Made by a program: the position numbers and the translations under genes. Of a stretch of DNA of 64,000 bases, positions 28,096-37,320 are shown piece after piece (the first letter of the stretch is position 1; each line of letters begins with the position of its first letter). Below the pieces are notes generated by a model. That model did no database searches and was not told the DNA's origin. It saw only the letters and a program-made list of their open reading frames with translations. The stretch is from the NCBI RefSeq assembly GCF_003263515.1, contig NZ_JYDE01000004.1:62001-126000 (forward strand), read 5' to 3'. The stretch comes from Rahnella inusitata (GTDB taxonomy: Bacteria > Pseudomonadota > Gammaproteobacteria > Enterobacterales > Enterobacteriaceae).

Positions 28096-30119
28096 GCACC
28101 AAACGCATCGTGACCCAATTCCCTCACGCCGTCACCGTGACCGAACACCTGTGGATCCCGCTCGGTGACGGCACGCGCCTCGCCGCCCGCCTCTGGCTGC
28201 CGGATGACGCCGCACGCCAGCCGGTTCCGGCGATCCTCGAATACATTCCTTACCGCAAACGCGACGGCACCCGTACCCGCGACGAACCGATGCATGGTTT
28301 CTTTGCCGGCAACGGCTACGCGGTACTGCGCGTAGACATGCGCGGCAGCGGCGAATCCGACGGCCTGCTGGCCGACGAATATCTGTTGCAGGAACAGGAC
28401 GACGCACTGGAAGTGATTGACTGGATCACGCAGCAAAGCTGGTGCAGCGGCAACGTCGGCATGATGGGTAAATCCTGGGGCGGCTTTAACGGTTTGCAGG
28501 TCGCCGCGCGCCGCCCTCCTGCGCTGAAAGCCGTCATCACCGTCTGTTCCACCGATGACCGTTACGCCGACGATATTCACTACAAAGGCGGTTGTTTGCT
28601 CAACGATAACCTTTGGTGGGGCGGCATTATGCTGGCGTACCAGAGCCGTCCGGCAGACCCGGCGCTGGTGGGTGACAGCTGGTATAAAGACTGGATCAAC
28701 CGTCTGGAAAATATGCCGTTCTTCCCCGCATTGTGGATGGAGCATCCGCTGCGCGATGCCTACTGGCAGCACGGTTCGGTATGCGAAGACTGGTCAGCCA
28801 TTCAATGTCCGGTGATGGCCATCGGTGGCTGGGCGGATGCGTACAGTAACGCCGTGTTCCGTCTGATGGATAATTTACAGGTACCGCGTCGCGCCATTCT
28901 TGGCCCGTGGGCGCATATCTATCCGCAGGACGGCACTCCTGAACCGGCAATCGGATTCCTGCAGGAAGCGGTTCGCTGGTGGGATCACTGGCTGAAAGAC
29001 GAAGACAACGGCGCGATGGACGGCCCGATGATCCAGACCTGGTTGCAGGACAGCCAGCCGCCGTCGGCCATGCGGCCGGTCAGTCGTGGCGAGTGGGTTG
29101 GATTTGATCGCGGTACCGCCAGCAATGTGCATCACAGCCCCCGCTGGCTGACGCGCGGCCAGCTGAATACCCAACCTGACGCCGACGCGGGCGTCATCAA
29201 CCTGTGTTCACCGCAGAACCACGGCCTGATGGCCGGTGAATGGATGGGCGCAGGCGTACCCGGCGAAATGCCGCCGGATCAGCGCGTCGATGACGGCATG
29301 GCCGAGTTTTTCGACGGCGAACCGCTGGCAGAACCGCTGACGATTTTCGGTTTCCCGCAGTTCACCGTCGAGCTGAGCAGCGATAAACCTGCTGCGATGC
29401 TTTACGTTCGTCTTTCCGACGTCGCCCCCGACGGCTCGGTCAACCGCGTCACCCACGGCTGGCTGAACCTGTCGCATCTTCAGGGTCATGATAAATCGGT
29501 CCCGCTGATCCCCGGTCAAAAGGTGAAAGTTCCGGTGCAACTGGACGGCATCGCCCACCGCTTTGCTGCCGGAAACCGGATGCGGATTTCGCTGGCCACC
29601 ACGTTCTGGCCGATGATCTGGCCCATGGCGGAAGCAGCGACGCTCACCGTTGACCTGCACAGCGCGCAGCTTATTCTGCCGGTGTGTGCTCAGCCGGTCA
29701 GCATCACCGGGCCGATTGCCGAACCTCAAAGCGCCGTCCCGACGCCGCAAACCCTGCTGTCGCCGGGTCGCGTTGATCGCAACATCACCTATGATTTCCT
29801 CACCGATAGCTGGACCAGCGTCACTCACGGCGTTGGCGGCGTGTTCGGCGAAGGTGTCTATCGTTTCGATGATATCGACACCACGGTGGATCATAACCTG
29901 CGCCGCGAACTGACGGTCAGTAACGACGATCCGCTTTCTGCGCGCTATCTGCTGACACAGACCATGAAAATGGGCCGCGAAGGCTGGTGGATGGAAGCCG
30001 TCATCACGCTGGAGATGCGCAGCGACCTGACGCACTTTATCGTCAGCGGGGATATGGTGGTGAGTCTGAATGGCGAGGAAGAGGTGAGCCGCTACTGGCA
30101 TGAGAAAGTGAGGCGTTAA
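28092..30119 (+). CDS. CocE/NonD family serine hydrolase
   Basis: A 675-residue alpha/beta hydrolase of the X-Pro dipeptidyl-peptidase S15 / cocaine-esterase family. The nucleophile elbow MGKSWGG places Ser128; Asp249 (GGWADAY) and His275 (GPWAHIYP) complete the triad. GTRLAARLWLPDDA near residue 28 and the C-terminal jelly-roll (from about residue 400) with HRFAAGNRMRISLATTFWPM are family hallmarks. No signal peptide is visible, so it should act in the cytoplasm. Its ATG overlaps the transporter ATPase stop, which suggests it hydrolyses the imported ester or peptide. The substrate is unknown. Confidence 0.9.
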   Translation: MSTKRIVTQFPHAVTVTEHLWIPLGDGTRLAARLWLPDDAARQPVPAILEYIPYRKRDGTRTRDEPMHGFFAGNGYAVLRVDMRGSGESDGLLADEYLLQEQDDALEVIDWITQQSWCSGNVGMMGKSWGGFNGLQVAARRPPALKAVITVCSTDDRYADDIHYKGGCLLNDNLWWGGIMLAYQSRPADPALVGDSWYKDWINRLENMPFFPALWMEHPLRDAYWQHGSVCEDWSAIQCPVMAIGGWADAYSNAVFRLMDNLQVPRRAILGPWAHIYPQDGTPEPAIGFLQEAVRWWDHWLKDEDNGAMDGPMIQTWLQDSQPPSAMRPVSRGEWVGFDRGTASNVHHSPRWLTRGQLNTQPDADAGVINLCSPQNHGLMAGEWMGAGVPGEMPPDQRVDDGMAEFFDGEPLAEPLTIFGFPQFTVELSSDKPAAMLYVRLSDVAPDGSVNRVTHGWLNLSHLQGHDKSVPLIPGQKVKVPVQLDGIAHRFAAGNRMRISLATTFWPMIWPMAEAATLTVDLHSAQLILPVCAQPVSITGPIAEPQSAVPTPQTLLSPGRVDRNITYDFLTDSWTSVTHGVGGVFGEGVYRFDDIDTTVDHNLRRELTVSNDDPLSARYLLTQTMKMGREGWWMEAVITLEMRSDLTHFIVSGDMVVSLNGEEEVSRYWHEKVRR

Positions 30120-30245
30120 ATGCCTGTTTCGATCAAACTTTCATCTCCTGGCTAAGGAAGCCCTTCGCTCCACGGATGACGATCGCGTATAGTGGCGTCC
30201 GCCCTGCTGAGGCTCACATTGCAAAATCTTCCAAAGGAACTGGAT

Positions 30246-31193
30246 ATGAAAAAACTTGCCGGACTCTTGTTATGGGTGGCGTTCAGCGCCACCGCTTCAC
30301 AACCTTCCGTTACGCCGCAAAGCTTGCAGGCTTCAATAGATAAAATCGGCGCGGCGGAGACTATTCGCGGCCTTGATGAAAAAGGGATCAATACTCTCAG
30401 TGAAGGGATCCTCAACGCTGATACGCAGTGGATCGCGTTAGTGCCTAAACTGGCGCCGGGACTTGAGGGCGGAAACGCCACGACGGTTGCGGAGGCGCTG
30501 GCTAACGCACTCCCTAAAAATGCCCCGGCGGTCATTGACGCTATCTCAGTGAAGAAAAACACGGATTTCCCAGGCCGTAACACCGTGTGTACCATGCCTT
30601 TCAGTGGCAAAGATGACAACTGGCTTGCGCGCTACTACAAGCAGAGTCACGCGGCGCTGAAAAAACTGGGCACCGCAGGAAAACCCTGTAATGACCAGCT
30701 GGAGCAGGCTATCAGCGGGCTTAAGAATACTTCGACGCAACAACAGCATTCTCGTTTGAATCGTCAAAAACTGACCCCCGAACTGATTCTACAAGCCATT
30801 GATCGCGATGGCGTCGATGATGTTATCAGCCAGCTGTCGGCAAAACAGCGTGCCAATATCGGCGAGGCTATCGCGCAAGGTAAACGTGAGTGGTTGCTGG
30901 TCGCCGATTCACTGGCAGAAAGTAAAGATGCACCGATGCACTCGATGCTTCTTACTGCGCTGGCGAAAGCATTATCGCAAAATCCGGGGGATGTGCTGAC
31001 CGTCGCGAAAGGTCATGTTGACGCCGATCTCCTGTGCGGCATGCCCTTTCCCGAAGCCAGTAAAAGTGAGCTGATGCAGTATTATCAGGCCACCCGCAAA
31101 GCCTTGCTAAAAATTCGCAGGCGCGGCGAAGCCTGTCTGGCAGTTCTCGACCAGGAGCAGAGTACCCTGGTGAACTCACCGGGCGATCGGTAA
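30246..31193 (+). CDS. Secreted protein of unknown function with two tandem repeats
   Basis: A 315-residue protein. The start is the ATG at 30246, with AAAGGA upstream and a typical signal peptide MKKLAGLLLWVAFSATASQ; a longer frame from 30192 would bury it. The mature part is an internal duplication: residues about 23-157 and about 177-305 align. Each copy has TP..L, a Trp (62, 216), an ALA.AL segment, a Cys-x-MPF motif (Cys115, Cys264), YY (130-131, 279-280) and a second Cys exactly 33 residues later (Cys148, Cys297). One disulfide per repeat is likely. I recognise no named family. A weak TATAGT -10 lies at 30188. It appears to be a single-gene unit. Confidence 0.75.
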   Translation: MKKLAGLLLWVAFSATASQPSVTPQSLQASIDKIGAAETIRGLDEKGINTLSEGILNADTQWIALVPKLAPGLEGGNATTVAEALANALPKNAPAVIDAISVKKNTDFPGRNTVCTMPFSGKDDNWLARYYKQSHAALKKLGTAGKPCNDQLEQAISGLKNTSTQQQHSRLNRQKLTPELILQAIDRDGVDDVISQLSAKQRANIGEAIAQGKREWLLVADSLAESKDAPMHSMLLTALAKALSQNPGDVLTVAKGHVDADLLCGMPFPEASKSELMQYYQATRKALLKIRRRGEACLAVLDQEQSTLVNSPGDR

Positions 31194-31202
31194 GATTCTC
31201 TC

Positions 31203-31237
31203 AAAAACTGCGCCATCTTTCGTCACCGGATGGCGCA
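31203..31237 (-). terminator. Hairpin terminator between the repeat protein gene and the HxlR gene
   Basis: TGCGCCATC and GATGGCGCA form nine perfect pairs around an 11-base loop. A T5 run follows on the minus strand, so it most clearly ends the HxlR transcript. The convergent plus-strand gene may also use it. Confidence 0.75.
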
Positions 31238-31262
31238 ACGAAACAGATGAACGTACATCCCC

Positions 31263-31709
31263 TCACACCTCAGGAATGATCGCCGTAATGTCCCGGCTTT
31301 GCAGAATACGGCCATCCTGCGCCTGTAACTCGATTTGGCGCAGCGGCTGACGGCTTTGGGTGTCGATCAGACGCGTGCAGGCCTCGCCTTCTTCGAACAA
31401 ATATTCGCTGCCCCACTGCCCTAATGCCACGAGGATCGGCTGGAGCGCCAGACCTTTTTCAGTCAGCACATAATCCTGATACGCCGAACCATCGGCGGCC
31501 GGTTCCACTTTCAAAATGCCTTCTGCCACCAGCGTTTTCAGCCGCGTGCTGAGGATGTTTTTCGCCGCACCGAGGCTGCGCTGAAACTCACTGAAACGCG
31601 TCATGCCGCGCATTGCGTCGCGGACAATCAGCAGCGTCCACCAGTCACCGATCAAATCCAGCGCCCGGGCGGTCGGGCAAGGCGTATTTTCCAGACGGGT
31701 ACGTTTCAA
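31263..31709 (-). CDS. HxlR-family transcriptional regulator
   Basis: A 148-residue winged-helix regulator. The family pattern begins KRTRLENTPCPTARALDLIGDWWTLLIVRDAM, with Cys at about residue 9 and the DWWTLLI helix; RFSEFQRSLG, KNILSTRLKTL and YVLTEKG follow. I prefer the TTG at 31709 as start because AGGAGG lies five bases upstream. The ATG at 31778 would add 23 atypical residues and lie across the operators. Some HxlR proteins sense aldehydes, quinones or other electrophiles through the N-terminal Cys. It is divergent from an SDR gene, with two matching palindromes between them, so autoregulation and control of the SDR are likely. Confidence 0.88.
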   Translation of the reverse strand: MKRTRLENTPCPTARALDLIGDWWTLLIVRDAMRGMTRFSEFQRSLGAAKNILSTRLKTLVAEGILKVEPAADGSAYQDYVLTEKGLALQPILVALGQWGSEYLFEEGEACTRLIDTQSRQPLRQIELQAQDGRILQSRDITAIIPEV

Positions 31710-31732
31710 GGGCACCTCCTGCTTAAATAATC

Positions 31733-31751
31733 TGGTTGCATTATAAAACCA
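31733..31751. promoter_or_regulatory. Operator 1, likely HxlR binding site
   Basis: A 19-base palindrome of TGGTT, nine bases and AACCA, located upstream of the HxlR gene. It is the first of two copies with identical arms whose centres are 37 bases apart. Confidence 0.7.
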
Positions 31752-31769
31752 CTGGTGATAAAAATCATC

Positions 31770-31788
31770 TGGTTTCATAATTAAACCA
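31770..31788. promoter_or_regulatory. Operator 2, likely HxlR binding site
   Basis: The second copy of the TGGTT-nine-AACCA palindrome (arms extend to TGGTTT and AAACCA here), 34 bases before the SDR start. Its placement suits repression of the divergent SDR promoter. Confidence 0.7.
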
Positions 31789-31821
31789 CTTAGCCTATCC
31801 CTTTACTTTGAGGTTCTGCCC

Positions 31822-32616
31822 ATGTCTCATTCAAATTCCGCTTCCTCCGTTGCTCTCATCACCGGCGCATCCAGCGGTATCGGTGCCACTTACGCCGACC
31901 GTCTGGCAAAACGCGGTTACGATCTGGTGCTGGTCGCGCGCGATGCCGCCCGTCTGGATTCTCTGGCGCAACGCCTGCAGCAAGAAACCGGTGTCAACGT
32001 CACCGTGCTGCCCGCCGATCTGACCCGCAGCGAAGATCTGGCGCGAGTTGAAACCTTTATCCGCGCCAATCCGCAAATCTCTTTGCTGGTGAATAATGCG
32101 GGCGCCTCGCTGCCGGGCGGTTTTGAGAACAGCGACGCCGATGCCATCGAGAATCTGATTACCCTGAACGTCACCTCGGTTGCCCGCCTCTCCCGCGTGG
32201 CGTTCGAAGGTTTGCTGAAACACAAAGAAGGCGCGATCATTAATATCGCTTCTGTGATGGCACTGGCGCCCGAGCTGCAATCGGCCGTCTATTCCGCCAC
32301 TAAAGCCTTTGTTCTGACTTTCAGCCAGACGCTGCAATTTGAGATGGCAGAGCGCGGTTTGTACGTTCAGGCGGTGCTGCCTGCCGCGACGCGCACTGAA
32401 ATCTGGGCGCGCTCAGGTAAGAATATCGACGAAGTACCGGGCGTGATGGAAGTCGGTGAGCTGGTGGATGCGGCGCTGCTGGGCTTTGATCGCAAAGAAA
32501 AAATCACTATCCCGCCGCTGCATGATGAAAAACAGTGGAATGATTTCGACGCCCTGCGCGGGGCAATGCTGCCGAACTTCCTACAATCCCAGGCGGCGCC
32601 GCGTTACAAATCCTGA
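31822..32616 (+). CDS. Short-chain dehydrogenase/reductase
   Basis: A 264-residue classical SDR. The cofactor motif TGASSGIG is near residue 15, NNAG near 91, the catalytic Ser in NIASVMALAP near 142 and YSATK near residue 156. DLVLVARDAARLD after strand 2 suggests NADPH preference (Arg). It is the first gene of a plus-strand pair behind the HxlR operators. The substrate is unknown; the regulator type suggests an aldehyde or quinone-like compound (inference). Confidence 0.9.
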   Translation: MSHSNSASSVALITGASSGIGATYADRLAKRGYDLVLVARDAARLDSLAQRLQQETGVNVTVLPADLTRSEDLARVETFIRANPQISLLVNNAGASLPGGFENSDADAIENLITLNVTSVARLSRVAFEGLLKHKEGAIINIASVMALAPELQSAVYSATKAFVLTFSQTLQFEMAERGLYVQAVLPAATRTEIWARSGKNIDEVPGVMEVGELVDAALLGFDRKEKITIPPLHDEKQWNDFDALRGAMLPNFLQSQAAPRYKS

Positions 32617-32626
32617 CCGTCTCACA

Positions 32627-32655
32627 TTGACCAGTAACAACAATTTGCTGGTCAA
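32627..32655. repeat. Inverted repeat between SDR and FAH genes
   Basis: TTGACCAG and CTGGTCAA, perfect eight-base arms around a 13-base AT-rich spacer, 11 bases after the SDR stop and about 50 bases before the next start. It could be an operator or an RNA hairpin. No T-tract follows. Confidence 0.5.
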
Positions 32656-32708
32656 CCGATGTTCGCTTTGCAAATATAACAATACGTTAACTTTGTGAAG
32701 TGAATACG

Positions 32709-33398
32709 ATGACCGAATTTGTAATTGCCGTACCCAAAACGCCTTCTCTGGCCGTTGAAGGCCAGAGTGCACGTTTCCCCTTACGCCGCGTTTACTGCGT
32801 AGGCCGCAACTATTCCGAGCACGCCCGCGAAATGGGCCACGACCCCGATCGCGAGCCGCCGTTCTTCTTCTCCAAGCCTGCCGACGCCGTGGTTCCGGCC
32901 AGTGGCAGCGTGCCTTATCCGACCCTGACTGAAGATTTGCATTACGAAGTCGAGTTGGTCGTGGCCATCGCTCAGGGCGGTAAAAATATCGCTGTCGCCG
33001 ATGCGCTGTCGCATGTCTGGGGTTATACCGTAGGTGTTGACCTGACCCGCCGCGACCTGCAGGCACAGGCAAAAAAAATGGGCCGTCCGTGGGATTTCGC
33101 CAAAGGGTTTGATGCCTCCGCACCCGCCAGTCCGCTGCTGCCGGTCAGTCAGACCGGTCATCCTGCAACAGGGAAAATCTGGCTGGATGTGAATGGTGAG
33201 CAGCGGCAGCGCGGCGATTTAAGCGATCAGATCTGGCAGGTGGCGGACGTCATCAGTTATTTGTCACAGGCGGTAGAATTGCAGCCCGGTGATTTGATTT
33301 ACACCGGCACGCCTGCGGGCGTGGGTGCGGTGCAGCGCGGTGATGTGATCACCGGCGGCATCGAAGGCCTGAGCGATTTCAGCTTTACGCTGGCCTGA
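32709..33398 (+). CDS. Fumarylacetoacetate hydrolase family protein
   Basis: A 229-residue FAH-fold enzyme from the ATG at 32709 (a GTG three codons earlier is possible). The CVGRNYSEHAREMG segment, FFFSKPADAVVP and the metal-binding Glu pair in HYEVELVVAI are intact. GYTVGVDLTRRDLQ supplies the third acidic ligand, and IYTGTPAGVGAVQRGD closes the fold. The sequence pattern fits fumarylpyruvate/acylpyruvate hydrolases that cleave C-C bonds of beta-diketo acids. Its neighbour is an HxlR-controlled SDR, consistent with breakdown of an aromatic or ketoacid compound, but no full pathway is present. Confidence 0.88.
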   Translation: MTEFVIAVPKTPSLAVEGQSARFPLRRVYCVGRNYSEHAREMGHDPDREPPFFFSKPADAVVPASGSVPYPTLTEDLHYEVELVVAIAQGGKNIAVADALSHVWGYTVGVDLTRRDLQAQAKKMGRPWDFAKGFDASAPASPLLPVSQTGHPATGKIWLDVNGEQRQRGDLSDQIWQVADVISYLSQAVELQPGDLIYTGTPAGVGAVQRGDVITGGIEGLSDFSFTLA

Positions 33399-33408
33399 CC
33401 GTCTTACC

Positions 33409-33430
33409 GGACGCCTGATGTCAGGCGTCC
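33409..33430. terminator. Perfect hairpin at the end of the FAH gene
   Basis: GGACGCCTGA and TCAGGCGTCC form ten perfect pairs with a two-base spacer. It includes the last bases of the convergent membrane-protein gene (stop at 33421). A pyrimidine-rich tract (GTCTCTCCAATTTT) follows on the plus strand, so termination of the FAH transcript is likely but imperfect. Confidence 0.6.
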
Positions 33431-34227
33431 GTCTCTCCAATTTTCTTCTTCATGTCTTCTTCGATAAGTGGGATCAGTTTTTCAAACGCGCATGCGCTGG
33501 CCGGGTCAAACAGTGACAGCGTCTCAATCTGGCTGAGTAAAATCACCTTGCGGAAATTCAACACGTTCACCGGTTCCGACACCGGCGTAATGCCGTGATC
33601 GCGGTAATAGCGGGCATAGTTATGCTCAACGCGCAGCTCCAGGGTGTCTTTGTCGCAATAGCCGCTGACCATCGGGATCACCACCACGTTGTCTGATGAC
33701 GACGTTTCACAACGCGCGGTATGGACCATGCCGATGTAGACGCGGCGCGACTGGAGCGTGATAAACACCATGTCTCCCTGCTCCATGCACTGATACAAAA
33801 TGCCTTCCACGCCGTTGGCGCGCGTCAGCTGCTTATAAAGCTTTCTGCGCCCGGCAGTGTTGAGCCGCAGGCCGGCTGACCAGGTGGTGCGCACCAGACA
33901 AAGCATCACCGACACCGCCAGCATAATGACCACCGGAGCCTGAATGCCGAGGAAACTCCAGTTAATGAAATCGCGGTGATAATGCACGTCCTGATGCAAA
34001 TGTGGCAACGCGGGCAGCCAGTTGATCACCCCGGAAATGCCCCACAACGCCATGTAGACCAGCGCAATAACCAGCACGCCCTGTAACACGAAGATGCAGC
34101 CGTAGAGCGCGACCAGAAAATAGACGTCCCAGCCGAAGGTGCGTTTAAGTTTGAAACGCGATGAGATGTCGCGGGTGGTGTACCAGTACCCGCAGACCAT
34201 TAACACCATGAAGACCGCCGTCGCCAT
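33421..34227 (-). CDS. Membrane protein of unknown function, possibly DUF6338-like
   Basis: A 268-residue protein with three to four hydrophobic segments in the first 115 residues (around 3-17, 31-60 and 88-112). A cytoplasmic domain with RRVYIGMVHTARC, VVVIPMVSGYCDKDTLELRV and HNYARYY follows. That second half resembles the ligand-like beta domain of DUF6338 proteins (YIG..., IPL.SGY.D..TL......Y), but I am not certain. The gene starts on the TAATG overlap with a small upstream gene, so the two form a coupled pair. Function unknown. Confidence 0.65.
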   Translation of the reverse strand: MATAVFMVLMVCGYWYTTRDISSRFKLKRTFGWDVYFLVALYGCIFVLQGVLVIALVYMALWGISGVINWLPALPHLHQDVHYHRDFINWSFLGIQAPVVIMLAVSVMLCLVRTTWSAGLRLNTAGRRKLYKQLTRANGVEGILYQCMEQGDMVFITLQSRRVYIGMVHTARCETSSSDNVVVIPMVSGYCDKDTLELRVEHNYARYYRDHGITPVSEPVNVLNFRKVILLSQIETLSLFDPASACAFEKLIPLIEEDMKKKIGETDA

Positions 34228-34424
34228 TACAGCACGCTCATGCGTTTGACGTGACGGGCGAAGTCTTTCTGCATGTCCTCATTGGCGGGATTTACTGAAG
34301 CGGTACCGTTTTCATCAATTAAAATGCGTTCGCCTTCTTCCAGCGTATTTTCAATATCAGCGGCGCTGAACAACCCAAGAAATTGCTCGGGGCTGGAAAA
34401 AATTTGTAGCAGGATCCTAAACAT
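34227..34424 (-). CDS. Small protein of unknown function, coupled to the membrane protein
   Basis: A 65-residue acidic protein from the ATG at 34424 (MFRILLQIFSSPEQFLGLFS). A frame open 13 codons further (to 34463) lacks a better ribosome site; GAGA lies at the usual distance before 34424. An amphipathic N-terminal helix is followed by an acidic segment (DIENTLEEGERILIDENG) and a basic tail (FARHVKRMSVL). Its TAA overlaps the next ATG as TAATG. No family is recognised; the coupling suggests a partner of the membrane protein. Confidence 0.55.
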   Translation of the reverse strand: MFRILLQIFSSPEQFLGLFSAADIENTLEEGERILIDENGTASVNPANEDMQKDFARHVKRMSVL

Positions 34425-34532
34425 GCGTCTCTCTTGTCTTTGCAAAGACCTAAGACTAGCCAACTCAGAAAGAAATGGGGGAAAGACCGGGCAGTTTCGG
34501 AGTATTTACTTTTGCAACGCTGACGTCGCAAC

Positions 34533-34560
34533 ATAAAAAAGGGCCGCCTTGCGGCAGCCC
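34533..34560 (-). terminator. Intrinsic terminator of ansP
   Basis: GGGCCGCC and GGCAGCCC pair (one mismatch) around a short TTGC loop. T6 follows on the minus strand (A6 at 34535-34540), 30 bases past the ansP stop. Confidence 0.85.
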
Positions 34561-34590
34561 TGAGTCTTCATCGTCATATGACGGGAAGAA

Positions 34591-36072
34591 TTACTTCACT
34601 TCTGCGCCGTCGTGATGCGCATCTTCATGGGCAATCTGAGCTTCTTTAACTTCAGCCGCGCGTTTACGCAGACCAATCCAACCCAGCACCAGCAGAATGA
34701 TCAGCACCGGAATGGTCGCGATAGTATAGGTGCCGTTCGGGTAGTCAAACGCCATCAGTACCAGCACGCTGGCCAGGAACGCCAGCGTCAGCCAGGAAGT
34801 CACGGGTGCCCACGGCATTTTGAAGGACACGTCTTTGGCACGGCCTTCTTTGATAGCAGTACGCAGCTTCATCTGGCAGACAATGATAAATGCCCATGAA
34901 CTGAGGATGCCCAATGATGCGACGTTCAGAACAATTTCAAATACCTGCGATGGCACGTAGTAGTTCAGCACCACGCCGATGATGTAAATCCCGACGGTCA
35001 CCAGAATGCCCGCGTAAGGCACCTGCTGCGCACTCATCTTCGACATGAATTTCGGCGCAGATCCGCCCATCGACAGCGAACGCAGAATACGACCGGTGGA
35101 GTACAGGCCAGAGTTCAGGCTCGACAGTGCGGCAGTCAGCACCACGATGTTCATGATTGTCCCGATATACGGCACGCCCAGCTTACTGAAGAAGGTCACG
35201 AACGGACTCTGACCCGCCTGATAAGCATTCCACGGCAGCAGCAGAACCAACAACACCACTGAACCAACGTAGAACAAGGCGATACGCCAGATCACGCTGT
35301 TAATGGCTTTCGGCAGCACTTTCTCAGGATCTTTAGTTTCGCCCGCCGCAGTACCGACCAGTTCGATCGCCGCGAAGGCAAAGACCACGCCCTGCACAAG
35401 CACCAGCGCAGGTAACAGGCCGTGCGGGAATATCCCGCCATTATCGGTGATCAGATGCAAACCGGTGGCGTTGCCCGCAAGCTCTTTGCCGGTGCCGAGA
35501 AACACCACGCCGACCACCAGGAAAATGGCAATCGCCGCGACTTTAATCAGCGCAAACCAGAACTCCATTTCGGCAAACCACTTCACGCCGATCATATTCA
35601 TGGTTGCGACAATCGCCAGCGCACCAAGCGCAAACATCCATTGCGGAACATCACCGAAGGTTCCCCAATAGTGCATATACAGAGCCACTGCGGTGATATC
35701 GACAATCCCGGTCATCGCCCAGTTGAGGAAGTACATCCAACCGGCCACGTAAGAGGCTTTTTCGCCAAGAAACTCACGCGCGTAGGAAACAAAGCTGCCG
35801 CTGGTCGGACGGTGTAACACCAGTTCGCCAAGCGCACGCAGGATGAAGAATGAGAAAATACCGCACACTGCGTAGACGATGGCCAGTGCCGGACCGGCCA
35901 TCTGCAAGCGTGCACCTGCACCGAGGAACAAGCCGGTGCCGATAGAACCCCCGATAGCAATCATCTGAACCTGACGATTGCCCATACTTTTGTGATACCC
36001 GTCGTCGTGCGAATCCAACCAGCGTCTTTTGGCAGCGCGTTTTGCCTCTGCCGACTTTTTATGAGACTTCAT
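34591..36072 (-). CDS. ansP: L-asparagine permease
   Basis: A 493-residue amino acid-polyamine-organocation transporter with 12 membrane helices. The start is the ATG at 36072 (MKSHKKSAEAKRAAKRRWL), with GGAG 11 bases upstream; the frame is open to 36126. GYHKSMGNRQVQMIAIGG leading into SIGTGLFLGAGARLQMAGPAL is nearly identical to E. coli AnsP and sets it apart from PheP, AroP and CycA. FAAIELVGTAAGETKDPEKVLPKAIN is the APC signature. It imports asparagine by proton symport. The C-terminus has a His/Asp/Glu-rich tail (HEDAHHDGAEVK). Confidence 0.93.
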   Translation of the reverse strand: MKSHKKSAEAKRAAKRRWLDSHDDGYHKSMGNRQVQMIAIGGSIGTGLFLGAGARLQMAGPALAIVYAVCGIFSFFILRALGELVLHRPTSGSFVSYAREFLGEKASYVAGWMYFLNWAMTGIVDITAVALYMHYWGTFGDVPQWMFALGALAIVATMNMIGVKWFAEMEFWFALIKVAAIAIFLVVGVVFLGTGKELAGNATGLHLITDNGGIFPHGLLPALVLVQGVVFAFAAIELVGTAAGETKDPEKVLPKAINSVIWRIALFYVGSVVLLVLLLPWNAYQAGQSPFVTFFSKLGVPYIGTIMNIVVLTAALSSLNSGLYSTGRILRSLSMGGSAPKFMSKMSAQQVPYAGILVTVGIYIIGVVLNYYVPSQVFEIVLNVASLGILSSWAFIIVCQMKLRTAIKEGRAKDVSFKMPWAPVTSWLTLAFLASVLVLMAFDYPNGTYTIATIPVLIILLVLGWIGLRKRAAEVKEAQIAHEDAHHDGAEVK

Positions 36073-36303
36073 TCGATCTTGTTCTCCAAAAAATGACCTT
36101 CGCCTGACGTCTGAGGCTGCAAGCAACCGATTGCAAGCCTCGACGTTTACGTGGTTTATCCACTGTATTTTTTTAAGCCGGAACTGTTTTCAAGCAATAA
36201 CGGCGAAGGATGCTACCTTTTCTCACTAACCGAGGCAAAAAAAACGTAATTAAAAATTGTTATCACTCATATTTCGCAGGACGAATTTTGTGTTTCCGTG
36301 CGG

Positions 36304-37251
<948 letters not shown>

Positions 37252-37320
37252 TCATTCACCTTGCAGGCAACACCTTAAAAGCGTGATGACGATCGCTGCG
37301 GTCTGAGAGCAGATAAAATA

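Noticed and set aside
28875-30101. Long antisense frames opposite the CocE hydrolase
   Set aside because: They mirror the codon structure of a well-supported gene with a full catalytic triad; no start signal.
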